From assembly GCF_001649575.2 (NCBI RefSeq), contig NC_051431.1, positions 22,112,038 to 22,176,037 on the forward strand: a stretch of DNA of 64,000 nt, given 5' to 3'. The notes beneath the pieces were generated by a model. The model saw only the letters and a list, made by a program, of their open reading frames with translations. It was not told the origin of the DNA and did no database searches. Below are positions 44,880-57,300 of this stretch, in pieces. This stretch comes from Kryptolebias marmoratus (taxonomy: Eukaryota; Chordata; Actinopteri; Cyprinodontiformes; Rivulidae). Every line of letters starts with the position of its first letter. Within the stretch, counting starts at the first letter, position 1. Both the position numbers and the translations under genes were made by a program.

Positions 44880-45135
44880 TTTTTGACACTGTTTTTCAGT
44901 GGCCCTCTCCTTCCAGGGCTTTTGTGTTTGTTTTGTAGGTTGAATATTTGTCATTGTGGTTACAGTTATTAGGTCGTGGTTTTTCTTGGTGTTTTATTTA
45001 GACATTTTATTTCCAGTGTGTTTTAGTCTGCTGAGTTTCCTCTGTGTGTCAGTTCCCATTGTTTCCCTCAGTCATCTTCTCCTTCAGCTCATTACTCACA
45101 CCTGATCTGCATATGCCCATCTACTCACCTGTTCC
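44880..45135 (+). mobile_element. Possible LTR-like fragment
   Basis: A T-rich run (ttagtctgctgagtttcctc and neighbours) passes into 'cacctgatctgcatatgccc' and 'atctactcacctgttcccac', the same order of T-rich then 'cacctgttccc' text seen in the upstream halves of the solo LTRs. No ends or target duplication found. Confidence 0.35.
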
Positions 45136-46639
45136 CACCCAGAAATAACTCTTAGCAAGATGGCAAAATATGGCTGAAGTAGCTTTGGGAGTTGGCCTTC
45201 TCAGACCATACCATTTATATTGTTGTCAATTTCACATTAGCTCATCAATCCAGTCAGAATTAAAGTCCATTTTGCCAAACTAAGGTCATTCAAAAAGATA
45301 TCAAAAAAAGGTAAGATGTTATGTGTTCATAATATTTCCACAGAATTCACTTAAAAATGTCTAAAATATGCCCTTAAGTAAAGAAAGAGGTAAGTCAGTT
45401 AAATTAAAAAATGTTTTTAAAGCAAAAAGTTAGATAAAAGTATCTTTTTTGAATCCCTGTTCTACAGTTATGAATGCAGGCAAATTAAAAAATGTTTTAA
45501 AGGTCAACACAACTTTTAGCAATGTAAAGATACAGTGATGTCATTGCCTCCCTCTAATGTTTTGCTGTGCATGCGAGTGCTTCGAATGCATCCACTTTGT
45601 TCCATCAAATAAATTGCATTCTCCAGACGAAAAACCTCCCTGAAAGGGAGCAATAAGACCAATGGAAACAATGCTTCACTCTTCCCAGAATGGAGAGCTT
45701 TACAAGCTGCTGGGGGGCCTTAAGATAGGTTTGCTTTGGTCTGAGGACAACTCTGTTTGTTTTCACATTTTTTGTCATCTCATGTACTGATGGCTTTATA
45801 TTTTAAGGGACAGAATCATAAAATGGTTAAATACATTTATCAGAGTGCCAACATGTTCATTTAATAAAGTAACCAGACAACAAGAAATTTTGATGTGTGT
45901 CAGTGCAGCTGCTGCCCAAAATTCCAAGGGTGCTTTAGTGTTTATGCATCGGCACCCTTAAGGAAAGAACAAATGAGAAGAAACTGGTGAAAATATTGTG
46001 GGAAAATAACATGTGTGTGCAGATACTTATCCATCCATTCACTCACTCACCCACAATTAGTCAGTCGTTTGCTCAGAGAGGAGGAAGAACAGGTGGCCAC
46101 AGATGGAGACAGAACACTTAAGATCAATATATTCTGCGGAGATGACTGCGTTTGCTGTTTACTGAAGTGAAACAACCAAAAAGGAAACTGGCTCAGGCTG
46201 GTTGCAGGGAGTAACTCTGCCACAGCAGAATGGATATGCAAGCAGTTTATGAGTGGAACATATAAAAGTACAGTAAACCAGAAAAAAACACGATAATAGG
46301 AGGAACAGAGCAAGAAAACTAGAGTTTAATATTTTATATCTGAAAAAATTGGAAAAAATAGTATTTTCTTTAAATTGTTTATCTACATTTCAATTCCAAT
46401 GTCCTTGGTAACGACACAGCAGCCAATAGGTTGATAAGTCTGTTTAGTTTGAGGTTTCGTACCAAACGATAAGGGTGTGAGAATGTGTGCATGTGTTTTC
46501 ATGTGGGGTGGGGTGGATAGGTGCTAGGGGTGCGTGGTTTTGCCAAGAAAGAAAATCGCCAAATTAAGCACAGATAGAACAAGGTCAGAGAGATGGATGT
46601 GAAATGATTAACAAAGTAGAAACAAGGACACAGAGGGAT
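45136..46639. other. Intronic stretch, nothing recognised
   Basis: G-rich 'gtggggtggggtggatagg' at 46503-46521 precedes the exon candidate at 47322 by about 0.8 kb. An 8-bp inverted repeat (aagggtgc/gcaccctt) lies near 45927-45960. No exon found. Confidence 0.4.
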
Positions 46640-47321
46640 GGAAGGAGGCAGTCATCGGAGGAGTTAGAGGAGGAGGAGGTACCTTGCTGTTTTCGGACCT
46701 ATGAGAGGCCAGATGGGGAGGGGCTTTAATGACAGGGAGGGAGGGAGGCAGCAGACAAAGAGGGAGAAGAAGCAGAGCATGTTAGGAGAAGGAGGGAGAG
46801 GTGGGAAGGTAGAGGCTGGCAGACAGAGAGATGCAGCTCCACAGAGAGAGGGTCCGCGAGGCTGCACCTCTTCATCCTGTCGACAGGGACCACAATGTGT
46901 TGTGGAGCAGTGATGAACAGATTCACCGCAGGAGCAGAGACTGCAGATAGGATTTCACCTTGAGCTGGAGTCAAGCAGTGTCTCACTGGACCTTTAGGAC
47001 TACAACTAACTCTGATCTGACTACCTGCCTGCCAGCATAAAAGGAGCTTCAGCTTCAGTAGGTCTTGGACTGCAGCCAACTTACTCCAGAAGGTCTGTCT
47101 GAAAAGACAAATCACCAGTCAAGAGGACAGACCTCGAACGGGTTTCTGTGTTTTGGCAGAGGACTCACACAGCTGTCTTCAAATGTAGACTGTCATATCC
47201 ACCAGTCACGCTGGAGTCCCGCAAAGCCAAGCAGGTCCTGCAGCTCGGGAATCCCGGGGCCGGCCTGACCTTGGACCAGCTGTCACCCCAGGCCCACCTG
47301 GCACCAGCAGAAGCGTCCGGC
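46640..47321 (+). promoter_or_regulatory. Candidate promoter and 5' leader of alternative first exon
   Basis: From about 46640 the sequence changes to GA-rich (gaggaggagg, agggagggagggaggcag) and then to a G+C-balanced stretch unlike the neighbouring intron. No TATA box is seen at a plausible place. An open frame without ATG runs from 47103 into the coding part at 47322. The composition fits a TATA-less promoter and leader, but transcription is not shown. Confidence 0.4.
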
Positions 47322-47449
47322 ATGTCTCAGACCAGGGAACGGTGCCACAACAAGAAAGCTGGCATCCGGGCTGCTGTGATCCTGATCGGACTCCTGCACA
47401 AGTCTCGCAAAGCCAAGGAGAAGGAAAGGGAGCGAGAGGAGAGTGAAGG
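47322..47449 (+). CDS. Candidate alternative first coding exon
   Basis: The ATG (G at -3) opens MSQTRERCHNKKAGIRAAV, then ILIGLLHKSRKAKEKERERE and ESE, ending in GG before a donor G|GTGGGT. The 128 bases leave two bases of a split codon, the same phase as both rap1gap2-like exons upstream, so it could replace them as a first exon of one gene. The peptide is basic and highly charged at its end, with a short hydrophobic patch (AAVILIGLL). I do not recognise it. It may instead belong to an unrelated gene or be chance; the frame and composition argue for real coding sequence. Confidence 0.45.
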
Positions 47450-48929
47450 GTGGGTGATGTTTTATCAGGTGTAGGCTGGGGAGGGGATAGTGCCAGGGAC
47501 AAGCAGACAGTCTGCAGTGCAGTGCTGAACCTGAACTGTGGAGAAAACTTTACTAGCTTGTTATTCAAGAGACAGGGGGAGGTGGGGGTACTTTAGGCTC
47601 TTCATGGTTCAGTAAGTTTGCATCTGGTTGCAATGAGCTCGTCTCAGAGTGTATTTTGAGTGAGTGTGTGTCTGTCTCAGTGACCACTCTTGTTTGTGTA
47701 TCTGGGTCGGTGGAAATGACACACTGAAAAGAGAGAGCTAGAGTGAGAGAAAGGTATGGAGGAGTGTGGGTGAACAGAGGTTTGCTCTAAATTGATGAGC
47801 CAACTAGAGAGATTGAAAGAAATAAACAGCAGAGAGCGAAACATGACAGAGCTTTTCCATTTCTACTTCTATTTTTTTTGTGCAGATCTTAACAGTAAAC
47901 CTTATTTACAGTATTTATTGGCACATGTTGATGCCTATATTGCTCATGTAGCTGCTTTATCCCTTTAACACAAGGGTCGCATGGGGTCAGCAGGTCAACA
48001 GCAAACTACAGAAAAGACGGGAGATTATTTTGCCAAAGAAAGCAGCAACTATAATTACACACAATTCAACTTGTCTGATTAAATCATCCCTTTGTGGTGA
48101 CTTAATACATTGGTTTGTTCTTTTTTTTTACATTGCACTCCAAATGCACTTGCTCAGGGGTTTTCCCTTCCTCCTGCTGTGTAGCAGGATCGTCTTACCA
48201 CTAATACTACCATAAGCCATATGCAGTCAATAAGACTCTTGGGAATATCCCACCTGGTTACAAACAGGGCTTCTGGTTTGCAGGGTCCAGACTGCAAACA
48301 CCTCTCCTCCCTTTCTTCTCCTTCTTGGTTAGACCTGTTTCCCTGAGCTAATATTTGCAGCTACATGTGTACAGTACCGTACAGTTCAACTGGAACCTGA
48401 GCTGGCCAAGTGTTCGAGCTTGCCCTGATGAAGGATGTATGGACTTATCTGGGTGAGGTGAATGTGTGTGCCTTTGTGTGAGTGAACAATAAACACGGAG
48501 CGCTGCGTGCACTTTGCTACCTTGTTTCTGTAACTTGGACGAAAATAGTCAGCGTCAAAAAAAGAACCCCAGCTCGCTTTGCGAAAACAGATGGGTTTAC
48601 ATCATCTGTGAGTGTGAGTGTTTATGTAATTTATATTAGATTGTGTAAATTTAACTCCTGTTTAGAGAACCAACCATACAGAACAGAAATTGACATCCAA
48701 ACATGAATAAAAGCAGCAGGTTTCTGTGCTTCTGTTTTAGAACTTGGAAAACCTGTGAGGAAGCCTTTTAACTGTCCATTTCCATTCACAAATAAATAGA
48801 ATATTTAACTGAGGCTATTCCAGATTATATTACAGGACTATAATTCCTTAAAGCAATTATCTTAATTCCAACAGTTCATGCCAAACGTTAAAATAAAGAG
48901 CCTGTGTAATGTGTTCTATTTTGGAAATG
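47450..48929. other. Intronic stretch after alternative exon
   Basis: Ordinary sequence, GT-containing near 47660-47700. No further exon, no repeat family member recognised. Confidence 0.45.
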
Positions 48930-48968
48930 TTACGAGGATCATTTCCACCTACTACCACACCAAATTTT
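48930..48968 (+). repeat. Family A repeat, left part (split copy)
   Basis: 'acgaggatcatttccaccta' and 'ctaccacaccaaatttt' match the central block. The copy stops at 48968 and resumes at about 49315 with 'agctcattatctgtaaat', the next consensus words. Confidence 0.7.
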
Positions 48969-49314
48969 CCTCCTCTGACTACTACGACTACTGCTTTATA
49001 TATAAAGCATGATAAAAACAACAAAGGGCTTTACATGCAAGATCAAGGAACATGTAAAGCATAAAACAAAGAATAAAAACAGTTAAAACAACAATAAAAT
49101 CAGAAAATACAATAAAACAGAAGTAAAAACAAAAACAGTTGTCAGGCTGTGCAAAAAGTCAAGGAATAAAAATGTGTTTTTAGAAGATTTTTAAAATTGA
49201 GCATTAAAGGGGCTCGTCTAATATGAGACTGGAGATCGTTCCATAATCTAGGAGCAGCAACACATGAAGCTCTTTCCCCTCTGAGCCTGTTTAGACTTCT
49301 GCATCTCCAGGAGC
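48969..49314 (-). mobile_element. 5'-truncated LINE (Rex1/L2-like) inserted in family A
   Basis: On the minus strand the insert codes for CRSLNRLRGERASCVAAPRL, then WNDLQSHIRRAPLMLNFKNL and LKTHFYSLTF before a stop at about 49142, the typical C-terminus of Rex1/L2-like reverse-transcriptase proteins. A 3' UTR follows with 'atgtaaagccctttgttg' and 'gctttatatataaagc', ending in a (tag)-like tail (agtagtcgtagtc). The tail holds two strong inverted repeats: 48992-49009 (perfect 18-bp palindrome) and 49028-49037 with 49051-49060. Confidence 0.75.
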
Positions 49315-49510
49315 AGCTCATTATCTGTAAATTTGACTGGGAGATTGTCATTGTTGTGTCGTCTAAAATCAGTTGCCTGTGGCAGCCATCTTGAATTGGG
49401 TTGACTCCAAAAGTTAGACAGTCATAAATGTGCATCAAGCGATTACTTCCTGAGAATTTCAGTAAAGTGCACTAAGTGGCTCATGAGATATTTTGCTAAT
49501 AAAACAAACA
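49315..49510 (+). repeat. Family A repeat, right part (split copy)
   Basis: Resumes 'agctcattatctgtaaattt', then 'ggcagccatcttgaattggg', 'ttgactccaaaagttagaca' and 'gctcatgagatattttgcta'. Confidence 0.82.
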
Positions 49511-50106
49511 AACACTCGCCTACACACAAAGACATGGGAACAGACATTTTCCCCTGCTTTGTTTTTACCCATATAATCATAACTAAAACACATTTAAAGG
49601 CTTGATTTAGATTCTGCTCTTCGTCGCTTTGTGCCAAACAACAAATGAAGAATCGTGTCCTGACAGCAGCAATAGCCTGAAGCACAGCGTTTTATTGTGT
49701 CATTATGATTGTGACCAGGTCACGAGAAGATCCCGTGACAATCGACCACAATTTGAAGGTGTCTTTTACCAAGTGGTGGTTATGATCTGCATGATTGCCT
49801 CCTTTCAAAGCTTAAATTTCTTCCAACTAAAGGCCATCTATTGTAAGAGGATACTTCATGCACTTAAAGCAATTATTCCCTATACAGAGAAAAGTGAAAT
49901 ACTGACTGTTATTAGGCCTGGGCATTTGGAACTGCATTAAAACTGCATAAAATAAGTTTTTATTGAGTCTTTACCCCACTCAGTGCTTTGCCCACCATTT
50001 TCTTGTCATTTCTAAAAAGTCAAACACACACAAGGTGCATAAGTATACTTACTCACTCTGAACTGATAGAAGCATATCGTATATTTGTGTATATTTTGCG
50101 CTGGCA
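49511..50106. other. Intronic spacer, nothing recognised
   Basis: No feature supported; the open frames at 49443-49685 (minus) and 49629-49940 (plus) overlap on opposite strands and carry no domain. Confidence 0.4.
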
Positions 50107-50330
50107 AAAAGTAGGCAATAATGCTTTTGCCTCTCTGTGTTTGTGTGTGTCAGCCTGTTAGCAAAATATCTCATAAAATACTGAACAGCTTTGAATGAAA
50201 TTGAGTGATCATTGCACATCAACAACTGATTAATGTTTATAATCAACCCTATTCAAGATGGCCTCCACAGCTAATAGACGAAAAAACTTAGTCAAATATA
50301 CAGATATTGAGTTAAAATGTGGTAAAGGGC
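50107..50330 (-). repeat. Family A repeat, partial (first of tandem pair)
   Basis: Reading +: 'ggcaataatgcttttgcctc', 'cagcctgttagcaaaatatc', 'ctattcaagatggcctccac', 'agatattgagttaaaatgtg'. It stops there and a second copy in the same orientation starts about 55 bases later. Confidence 0.8.
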
Positions 50331-50384
50331 TACACACTGCGAAGGATCTTTGCTTAAAACTTTGGCATATTTGTTTTGAGTCAA

Positions 50385-50745
50385 ACTGTTTGTAAGCAAA
50401 AATCCTCATGAACCATTAGAAGGATTTTAATTCGACTCTCAGAAAGAAATCATTGGTTATACATGTACAACACATTACCCTAAAGGTCAGTACAATTCAA
50501 GATTGCCACAGCTAAATGACCTTAGTCAACACAAAAATGACTCGGTCAGTTTTACAGATATTGAGCTAAGATTTGGTGTGGTAGTTGCTGAGAGTCATTC
50601 TCAATACATTCTATGAGTAGATTGTGTTAAATCTCACAATATCATGTGAGATTGCACCTAACATTGTTTTCAAGGTTTGAACAAAACGGCTATAACTCTG
50701 TTATTTCTCAACATAACATTCATTCTTTGGAGGAATGCTAGGCGG
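50385..50745 (-). repeat. Family A repeat (second of tandem pair)
   Basis: Reading +: 'gtttgtaagcaaaaatcctc', 'caattcaagattgccacagc', 'ttggtgtggtagttgctgag', the internal palindrome aatctcaca-atatca-tgtgagatt at about 50628-50655, 'tttcaaggtttgaacaaaac' and the end 'cattctttggaggaatgcta'. This is the best view of the palindrome segment. Confidence 0.85.
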
Positions 50746-52840
50746 GCTTTGATATTCCAGTGTTTTTACTACCCTCAGAGTATTAGTTCATTTATCTTCA
50801 GCTGCAGACTTCATTAGTCTGTTTGTATTTTTTGTGTTCCTCTCACTGTGTGTAACTTTAAGTGAACAGGTTGTGTTATAAAAGCCTGTTCCTACAGAAG
50901 CACCTCTGTGGTTATGGTTACAATTCCCTGTAGATTTGTGGTTGTGTGGTGCAACAGCCGAGTGAGTGTGAGCAACAGATGCATTTAAGGTACAAGCTTT
51001 TTTCCTCACAACCTAATCCATACTCACAGCATGGGGCTTTTTGTGTGCCCTCTATGTTGATCTTTTTAAGCGGATAAATTCTTTAACCACTCTCCAAACG
51101 GAAGAAAGTTCATTTCAGACTCAATCCTTCTGATGCAGATCCTACATATGTTTTGCAAAGTGCAAAATGTTATTTTCTGGCCATACTGATTTAGTGGTAC
51201 CACGGCTCCTGGTAATTTTAAAAAGCTGCCCAGTAACGGCACAACATGGCACCATGACAGCTTTGGAGGGTCAATTTGTGGAACTCATTCACTGACAAAC
51301 AAAGAGGAGAAGAAACGATTACTGAAATCCAGAAAATAAATTGCACCGTAATTAGGTCTTGCACAATGTCCACCTGTCGATGAAAAGTCTGTGGAGCTGT
51401 GCAGCATCTACATCTGAGTGTCTTTACTAGCAGTGCATTGTTACGATGGCTGTTTGGGGTGTAATTTTCTGCACTGAAAACCAAAAAAGCAGCATGAAGG
51501 ATTTTGACCTTCTCACCTCTCATTTAGTCTCAGTCATAGGAGCTTCCACGTGCAAAACATTTCCAAACAACAGTGACTTTACTGAAACAGACTGGATTTT
51601 AAAAGAGACTTAGTATAAATGAGGTTATGGTAATAGGCTGTTTAGCCTCTCTAAAGTGGCTCCTTGTAACTTTAACCAAACATGACATAAACTGGAGTAA
51701 TCTTTAGACAACAGAAAGGTAGTTGAAGCAGTTTAGCTGTCCAAGTTTTTGCAATTTGTGCATGGATTCTGTAAAACGAATTGGTACCAATGCAAGTGTG
51801 TTGGGCTGCTTGTTTGAACTCAGTATTTTACCAGAAATTATTAGACATCTATATTATACTGAAAATGATCTTTTATTTGAGGACTTGGTTAACCAAGTAT
51901 TTTTATGTTCACTGTTTTTAAGGCACAACATAAAGAGTTTTTTTGTGTTTACCTCTAAGTGGACTACTTATTTTACTCATTTTCTACAAATATGAGAAAA
52001 ACTGAAAAACACCACAATTTCTTGTATTGAACTGTTTGTTCTTTTTCATTTTACCTAAAACTTAAAGTAATGAAAAGTAAATAAATGAAATGTCCAAATG
52101 CTTCATAGCATGTAGACTATAAATGTATTTATAAATCAAATTTTATAGTGTTTTATCTTAATTTTTACAGTAATTTCATTAGTAGATTTCACGGCTCTGA
52201 TTTATTTCTTTTTTTTTCAGTTATAAATGTTGCAGTTTCCCAAACCCGATAATTAGAAAACCTCCCCTTCATGCTGGATGATGAGCCTGCTACAATGTTT
52301 AAAAAAAAAACAAAATGTGGATGGTCTTTGTAGGATCTTGGTGAAGTATTCGGGTGGTTTTTAGGAAACCAGAGCATTGTAAGTTGCGGAGAGTGAGCGT
52401 GCACAAAATTTTCATTATGAGGTTGTGGTGGTTTTTTGATGATGATGGAAGTATATTGAGGTCCTCGGTGCAGGATGGGGAAATATGGTGGCAGCACATC
52501 CACCAATGTGGTTTGCCCATCAAGACATTGAATCAGGACTGGCCATGATGGCCTCGTGCCTAGGCTTACAACTCCATCACACTCACATGGTGCTGACTGC
52601 ACTTCAGGTTCAAGACGCAAAGCAAGAAGCACTTATTCTTATTATAGTCAGGCCTGCTCGTCCTAGCACAGCTGTGAAACCTCTGGCGGTCATTATAGTT
52701 TTGTACTAGAGTGGTGTGATTTATTAGCATGCATCTGATGGAGTCAGAGAGTCAGTGAGCAGTACGATCATTAGCATATGTATTTTTGTTGCAGGAATGT
52801 GTTGCTTATGCATGGATCATTAATAGCATGCACTTTTCTA
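50746..52840. other. Intronic stretch with an unidentified open frame
   Basis: A 147-codon minus-strand frame (52189-52632) is the longest here, but it has no domain and no splice context (see rejected list). Otherwise nothing recognised. Confidence 0.4.
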
Positions 52841-53325
52841 CAGCTTTCCTGTACAAACATGACAATAGTATCCAGAGTATCTGGAGAGCATCTTGAAAAA
52901 GAAAAAAAAATAGCAGGAAAAACGATTTGGCAAGTAATAAGAGTGTAGCAGCTTCATGAGTGCCTTCATGCTGAAGGACGTTAGCCAAATTTGCCGCAGT
53001 CCCACCACGTTCTAATAGGTCATGCAGAGCATAGCAAGGTCAACATCCAGTGCAAACAGAAAACTTCCTTCAGGGCCCTCAGGAAAGGACCTTCAGGAGT
53101 GCTGTGGACAGATATTTTTATTTTTACATGAAAGCCGTCCTCCCTCTGACTGCTAAGCTAAGCTGCTGCTGGCTCTACCCTTATTTTCTCCAGCTTTCCT
53201 GTACAAACATGACAACAGTATCAATATTTTCCTCTCACTCTCATAGGGGCATAGACAGTGAAAACTCATACTGCATTCTCCAAAATGCCAACCGGTTCCC
53301 TTCAAATTGGAAAGGTTAATACATG
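52841..53325 (+). repeat. Fish repeat with 32-bp internal direct repeat
   Basis: 'cagctttcctgtacaaacat' plus 'gacaatagtatc' at 52841-52872 recurs at 53191-53222 with one change (c for t). The second copy sits in 'gctaagctaagctgctgctg' ... 'ctctcactctcataggggca' ... 'caaaatgccaaccggttccc', which resembles the abundant teleost repeat ending 'cccaaaatgtcgaactattc'. The intervening 320 bases show no other structure. Confidence 0.5.
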
Positions 53326-54016
53326 CACATTGATTTCAAAACACAAAGTGTGTTTAACCGAACAACATTTAAGGCCCAGAACTCTCCTCAGCCCATAATC
53401 TCCACAATATTACCAACACATTCAACCAACTGATTTTTCTGCAGCATGGGGTGACCACAGAGAGCAAACTTGGATGAAAGATCCGGCAGTTGTTTCACGC
53501 CGGACGCAGCCTCAGGATTACAGGACCGCGGCACTGGATTTATTCAATGTTAAAACAACTATCAGAAGTAAATGAATTCCCCCTTTATGGTGGACTTGCA
53601 TCTACATATGTCAGTATTGATATTTTAACCAAACCAGTTTGATAAAGTGTGCAGACAATTTGCTTTGTTGTCAGAAAGAGTGCTACCTTGTAGAGGGGCA
53701 CTTTTTTGTCAGGATGTGACAAATTCTTACCTCCTCTAAACCGAGCAAAAACAAAGGGAATGAGTATTGATTTTAGAAAGGCATCCTTTGTTGTTAGACT
53801 CAGTTATTACTCGTAAGGACAGTGTGCCGGTGAAAAACAGCCGATGATGGCTCTGTTCTGAAGTAGATTGTTTTTGTATGGAGAAGAAATTAGATGCTGA
53901 ACACTGTATTTGTTCGTACAACTTTGATCTATGTGCTGAAGGATAGTGCAACATCCACTCCTGCCTTTTACCCTTATACATCATCAAACATTGTCATTAT
54001 GCGCTGCCAAATGGGA
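53326..54016. other. Intronic spacer, nothing recognised
   Basis: No feature supported. Confidence 0.4.
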
Positions 54017-54312
54017 AAGGGCGATAATGCTTTTGCCCACGTCTGCGTCTGAGTGTCATTGTGTTTGTCTGTTATCAAAACATTTCATGAATTTTCATGA
54101 AACTCTGAGAAAGTAATAATTGGAGGAACGTCTACAACTGATTAACTTTGGTGTCAACTTGATTCAAGACGGCTGCCACAAGTCAAGTTTGCATATATTG
54201 AGCTAAATGCAGTGGTAGCTGAGAACGATCCTTAACATATACTTTGAGCACTAACACATTTCACACTGTCTTGCATTGTTGGATGAAATCTTGCTTAACA
54301 TCATTTATGTTG
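54017..54312 (-). repeat. Family A repeat, 5' end lost
   Basis: Reading +: 'gggcgataatgcttttgccc', 'gtttgtctgttatcaaaaca', 'cttgattcaagacggctgcc', 'gcagtggtagctgagaacga' and 'acatatactttgagcactaa'. It fades out after 'cattgttggatgaaatcttg'. Confidence 0.82.
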
Positions 54313-57300
54313 CATTTACTTTTATCAGCGTTTTGGGCTTTTTGGCCCTGCACCTTTTAGAGTTTAGTTTAGTCAGTAGTTTTCTTGCTTAAAACCAGGT
54401 CTTTCCAAAACATTTCCTGTAGGACTGCAAAGATTAATTTGATTTACCATGAGTCTAAGTTGAATTGCCATAAGGGAAAATGTCATCAAACACCTAAGAG
54501 CTGAGACATCTGTTTAAGGGTTCTTAATGTGGAGTGTGGAAATTGTTAGATGCAAATTAAGTGCCATTTCCCTTTAAAGCATGCGGCACTCTTCAGAACA
54601 ATTCAGTTGTTTTCAACAGTGAAGCACCTGAACACGTAAACACACCGTAAGACATTCAGTTTGGTTCACAAAGTCACTTTAACGGCATTCTGCAGAGGTC
54701 GTGTGGTTGTTGAACAACTGACTGAATTAATTAGATCAGCAGCTGGTCACAGCTAGAAAACATTAATCTACCTGGCTTTATCTGGCACACACTGCAGCCT
54801 GCCAGCTGAGGGAAATAAACACTAATCCCCTTTTTTCCTCAGGTGTGTTACTGCATTTTACTTCAGCATAATTAAAAGACAGGTAGACAAACTAAGCCTC
54901 TCTTTGTTCACACCTGCTCAAATGAAACTCGCAGGTTAGCCACTAAAGCATCTTAAAGTGAAAATATTTTAAAAGCTTTCTGAAAAATATGATTATATAG
55001 ACACTAAAATAATCTTTAAATCGTTTTTTATAAGTGCTTGGTGAGATAAAAAAAAGACAGATTAGGTGACAAAGCTTTAAAGGCAGCATAAAAACAGATC
55101 AAATACCACAGTTAGAAGTACATATCAACTTAAAGGGGCAGTCTGGTCACAAGAAAAACAACACAAATACTGAGCACTGCAAAAAATTTTCCCAAGTGTT
55201 ACAAATTACAAAAATTTCTGAATTGAAAAACATCAGCAAAAGTGAGTACTGCTATCAAAACAGAGGTTCTAGCAGTTTTCTGGTCTGGAGCATTCAGGTG
55301 CTTGTTAACACAATGCCAAGATGTAAACATAATAATAATCTTAGTGAATTAACTATCAGTCTATCAGTTCAGATGGGGCTAAGGTCTTTAGTATTTTACA
55401 TTCCATAATCCAACAATTAGAATATTCACAAGTGGAAAACTTTCAAGAAATCTTCCTAGAAGTGGAAATTCCAGCAAGTTCACTCACAGGTCATATTGTG
55501 TAACGCTCTGAGAAAAGCAATTTCTCATAAAACCACCTATCCTCAGTTAAAGTTTGCAGTGGCAAAATTAAAACAAGACTGAACAAGTATGGCTTGCACT
55601 TAGATTTGTAAAGTTGCATCTGAACACACCACAAAACGTCTAAGACAATGTCTGAACAAGTTAGACTCTGATGGAAATGTTTGGCTATAATTTAATTGCC
55701 TGCAAACTAACAGATGAACTGAAGGCACAATGTGGGGTAATTTTCTTTAACAATGATATGAAAGGTCGATGAGAACCATACAGAAGATGATTACTTCTTC
55801 TCTCTCCCTCTAATTCCAGCTATTTCTCTAATTCTTCCCTCTCAGCTTGACGTAGCTTTCTGTAGGTACTTAAGCAAGAGTTTATCTAACAGCTACTGCA
55901 CATGTAATAATACTAATAAACTAGTTTTTTAGACCCCCCTCACACAAGATGATGATCCCCCTGACACTCTCTACTCTCCCTTTTGTGTGAAGGCAGTCTT
56001 GACGCTGCTGCACTCTTAGCATTCACCAAAAATACTTTTTCCTGTAAACTTTCAAGTCCCAGAGAAGCTTTCCTGCGCTGCCACCACTCTGTATGTTGTC
56101 ACTCTCTTGGACCCTGTCAGGTTGAAACTATGGCTATCATTTCTGCGCCAGGTTGCTCCCATGACCTTGTCACGTTCATGGCAGTTGCCTGGACATGACA
56201 TCAGCGCGACCAGTCCTGCTTTAAATTCTTGATAACCAAGCCACACCGGTGCAGCTGGACCTCACATCTTGAAACACTCCCATCGCACTCCTACGTGCTT
56301 TACCCAGGATCCCGATACACTGCCACCGCAATAATAAACTACTACAACCTCACTGCAAAGGTTTTGTGAATGCTCAAAGTCATTGTGGACCTATTATGCT
56401 CCATCATGTGTAATGGGTAGTCTACTGCGTTCTTAAAATACGCCTGAAGACGCCGTAAAGACCGTCCATGCTCTGGCTGCGTGGTCTTCATCCAGTGTGA
56501 GGAGGGCCCTCAAAAAAATGCTCTACAAAACAGCTGCTAGGTCAGAAATTAGACTAGATAGCTTGACGTGTAATGTGTTCTACAATGCTTACAAAATAAA
56601 CTCGGATGATGTGGTATGGTATGGTGTTTCTACCTTTATAGGCTTATAATTAAAGCATATATTTTTCTTAAAGCTCCTTTGTCATGTTTGGATAATTGCT
56701 CTATAGGCTACTGTAAAAGGTAAAATAAGTTGAAAAGTACATTTTGCACTGCCAATACACATAGGTTAACTTTTGGATTTTTTTTTTTTTATGGCAGCCA
56801 TTGGTCAGCTCAATAGTGTTCTTGAACAGGCAGAGGACAGAGAAACCTCAGACAAATGAACTGCACTTCACTACTGCTTCTTTTTTTCTTTTTGACCACC
56901 TTACACAGTTTTTCCCTCTGCTGTTCTCTTCTCCTGTTACACCCTGTCAAACTCTCCTGTCCATGCCATTTAACACAACTGCTTTTCATCACTCATGTGT
57001 TTCCACTCCTCTTTCTCCCCCTGTTTTTCCCGTCCAACTGCTCCATCTATTTAAACTGTGTCTTGTTTCTCTTTAGCATTTTTTCCTACCCATGATTCTG
57101 TAACTGTGACCACATTTCATTACACTTTCTGTTTGTGCAAGCATGTGTGCTCATGGCACATAGCTTGTTGTGGGGTGTAATGGATGAAATGGTATTGTCT
57201 TTTAACAAGTGCCCAGAGACCCACCCAAGACAGCCCTATTTACCCAGCTCTGCACAAGGGATTGAGAGACCTATTTTTAGTCTGCAGAGATTCATTTATT

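Noticed and set aside
46726..47568. Two long minus-strand frames opposite the alternative first exon
   Set aside because: They are antisense to a GA-rich leader and coding-like plus strand, and contain no recognised domain.
52189..52632. 147-codon open frame on the minus strand
   Set aside because: No domain, signal or homologue recognised; low-complexity parts and no supporting splice sites. Could be an unidentified transposon scrap but cannot be supported.
55983..56520. GC-richer block with TATA-like and AATAAA-like words, considered as a solo LTR
   Set aside because: No TG...CA boundaries or target duplication could be found, so it is mentioned only within the spacer entry.
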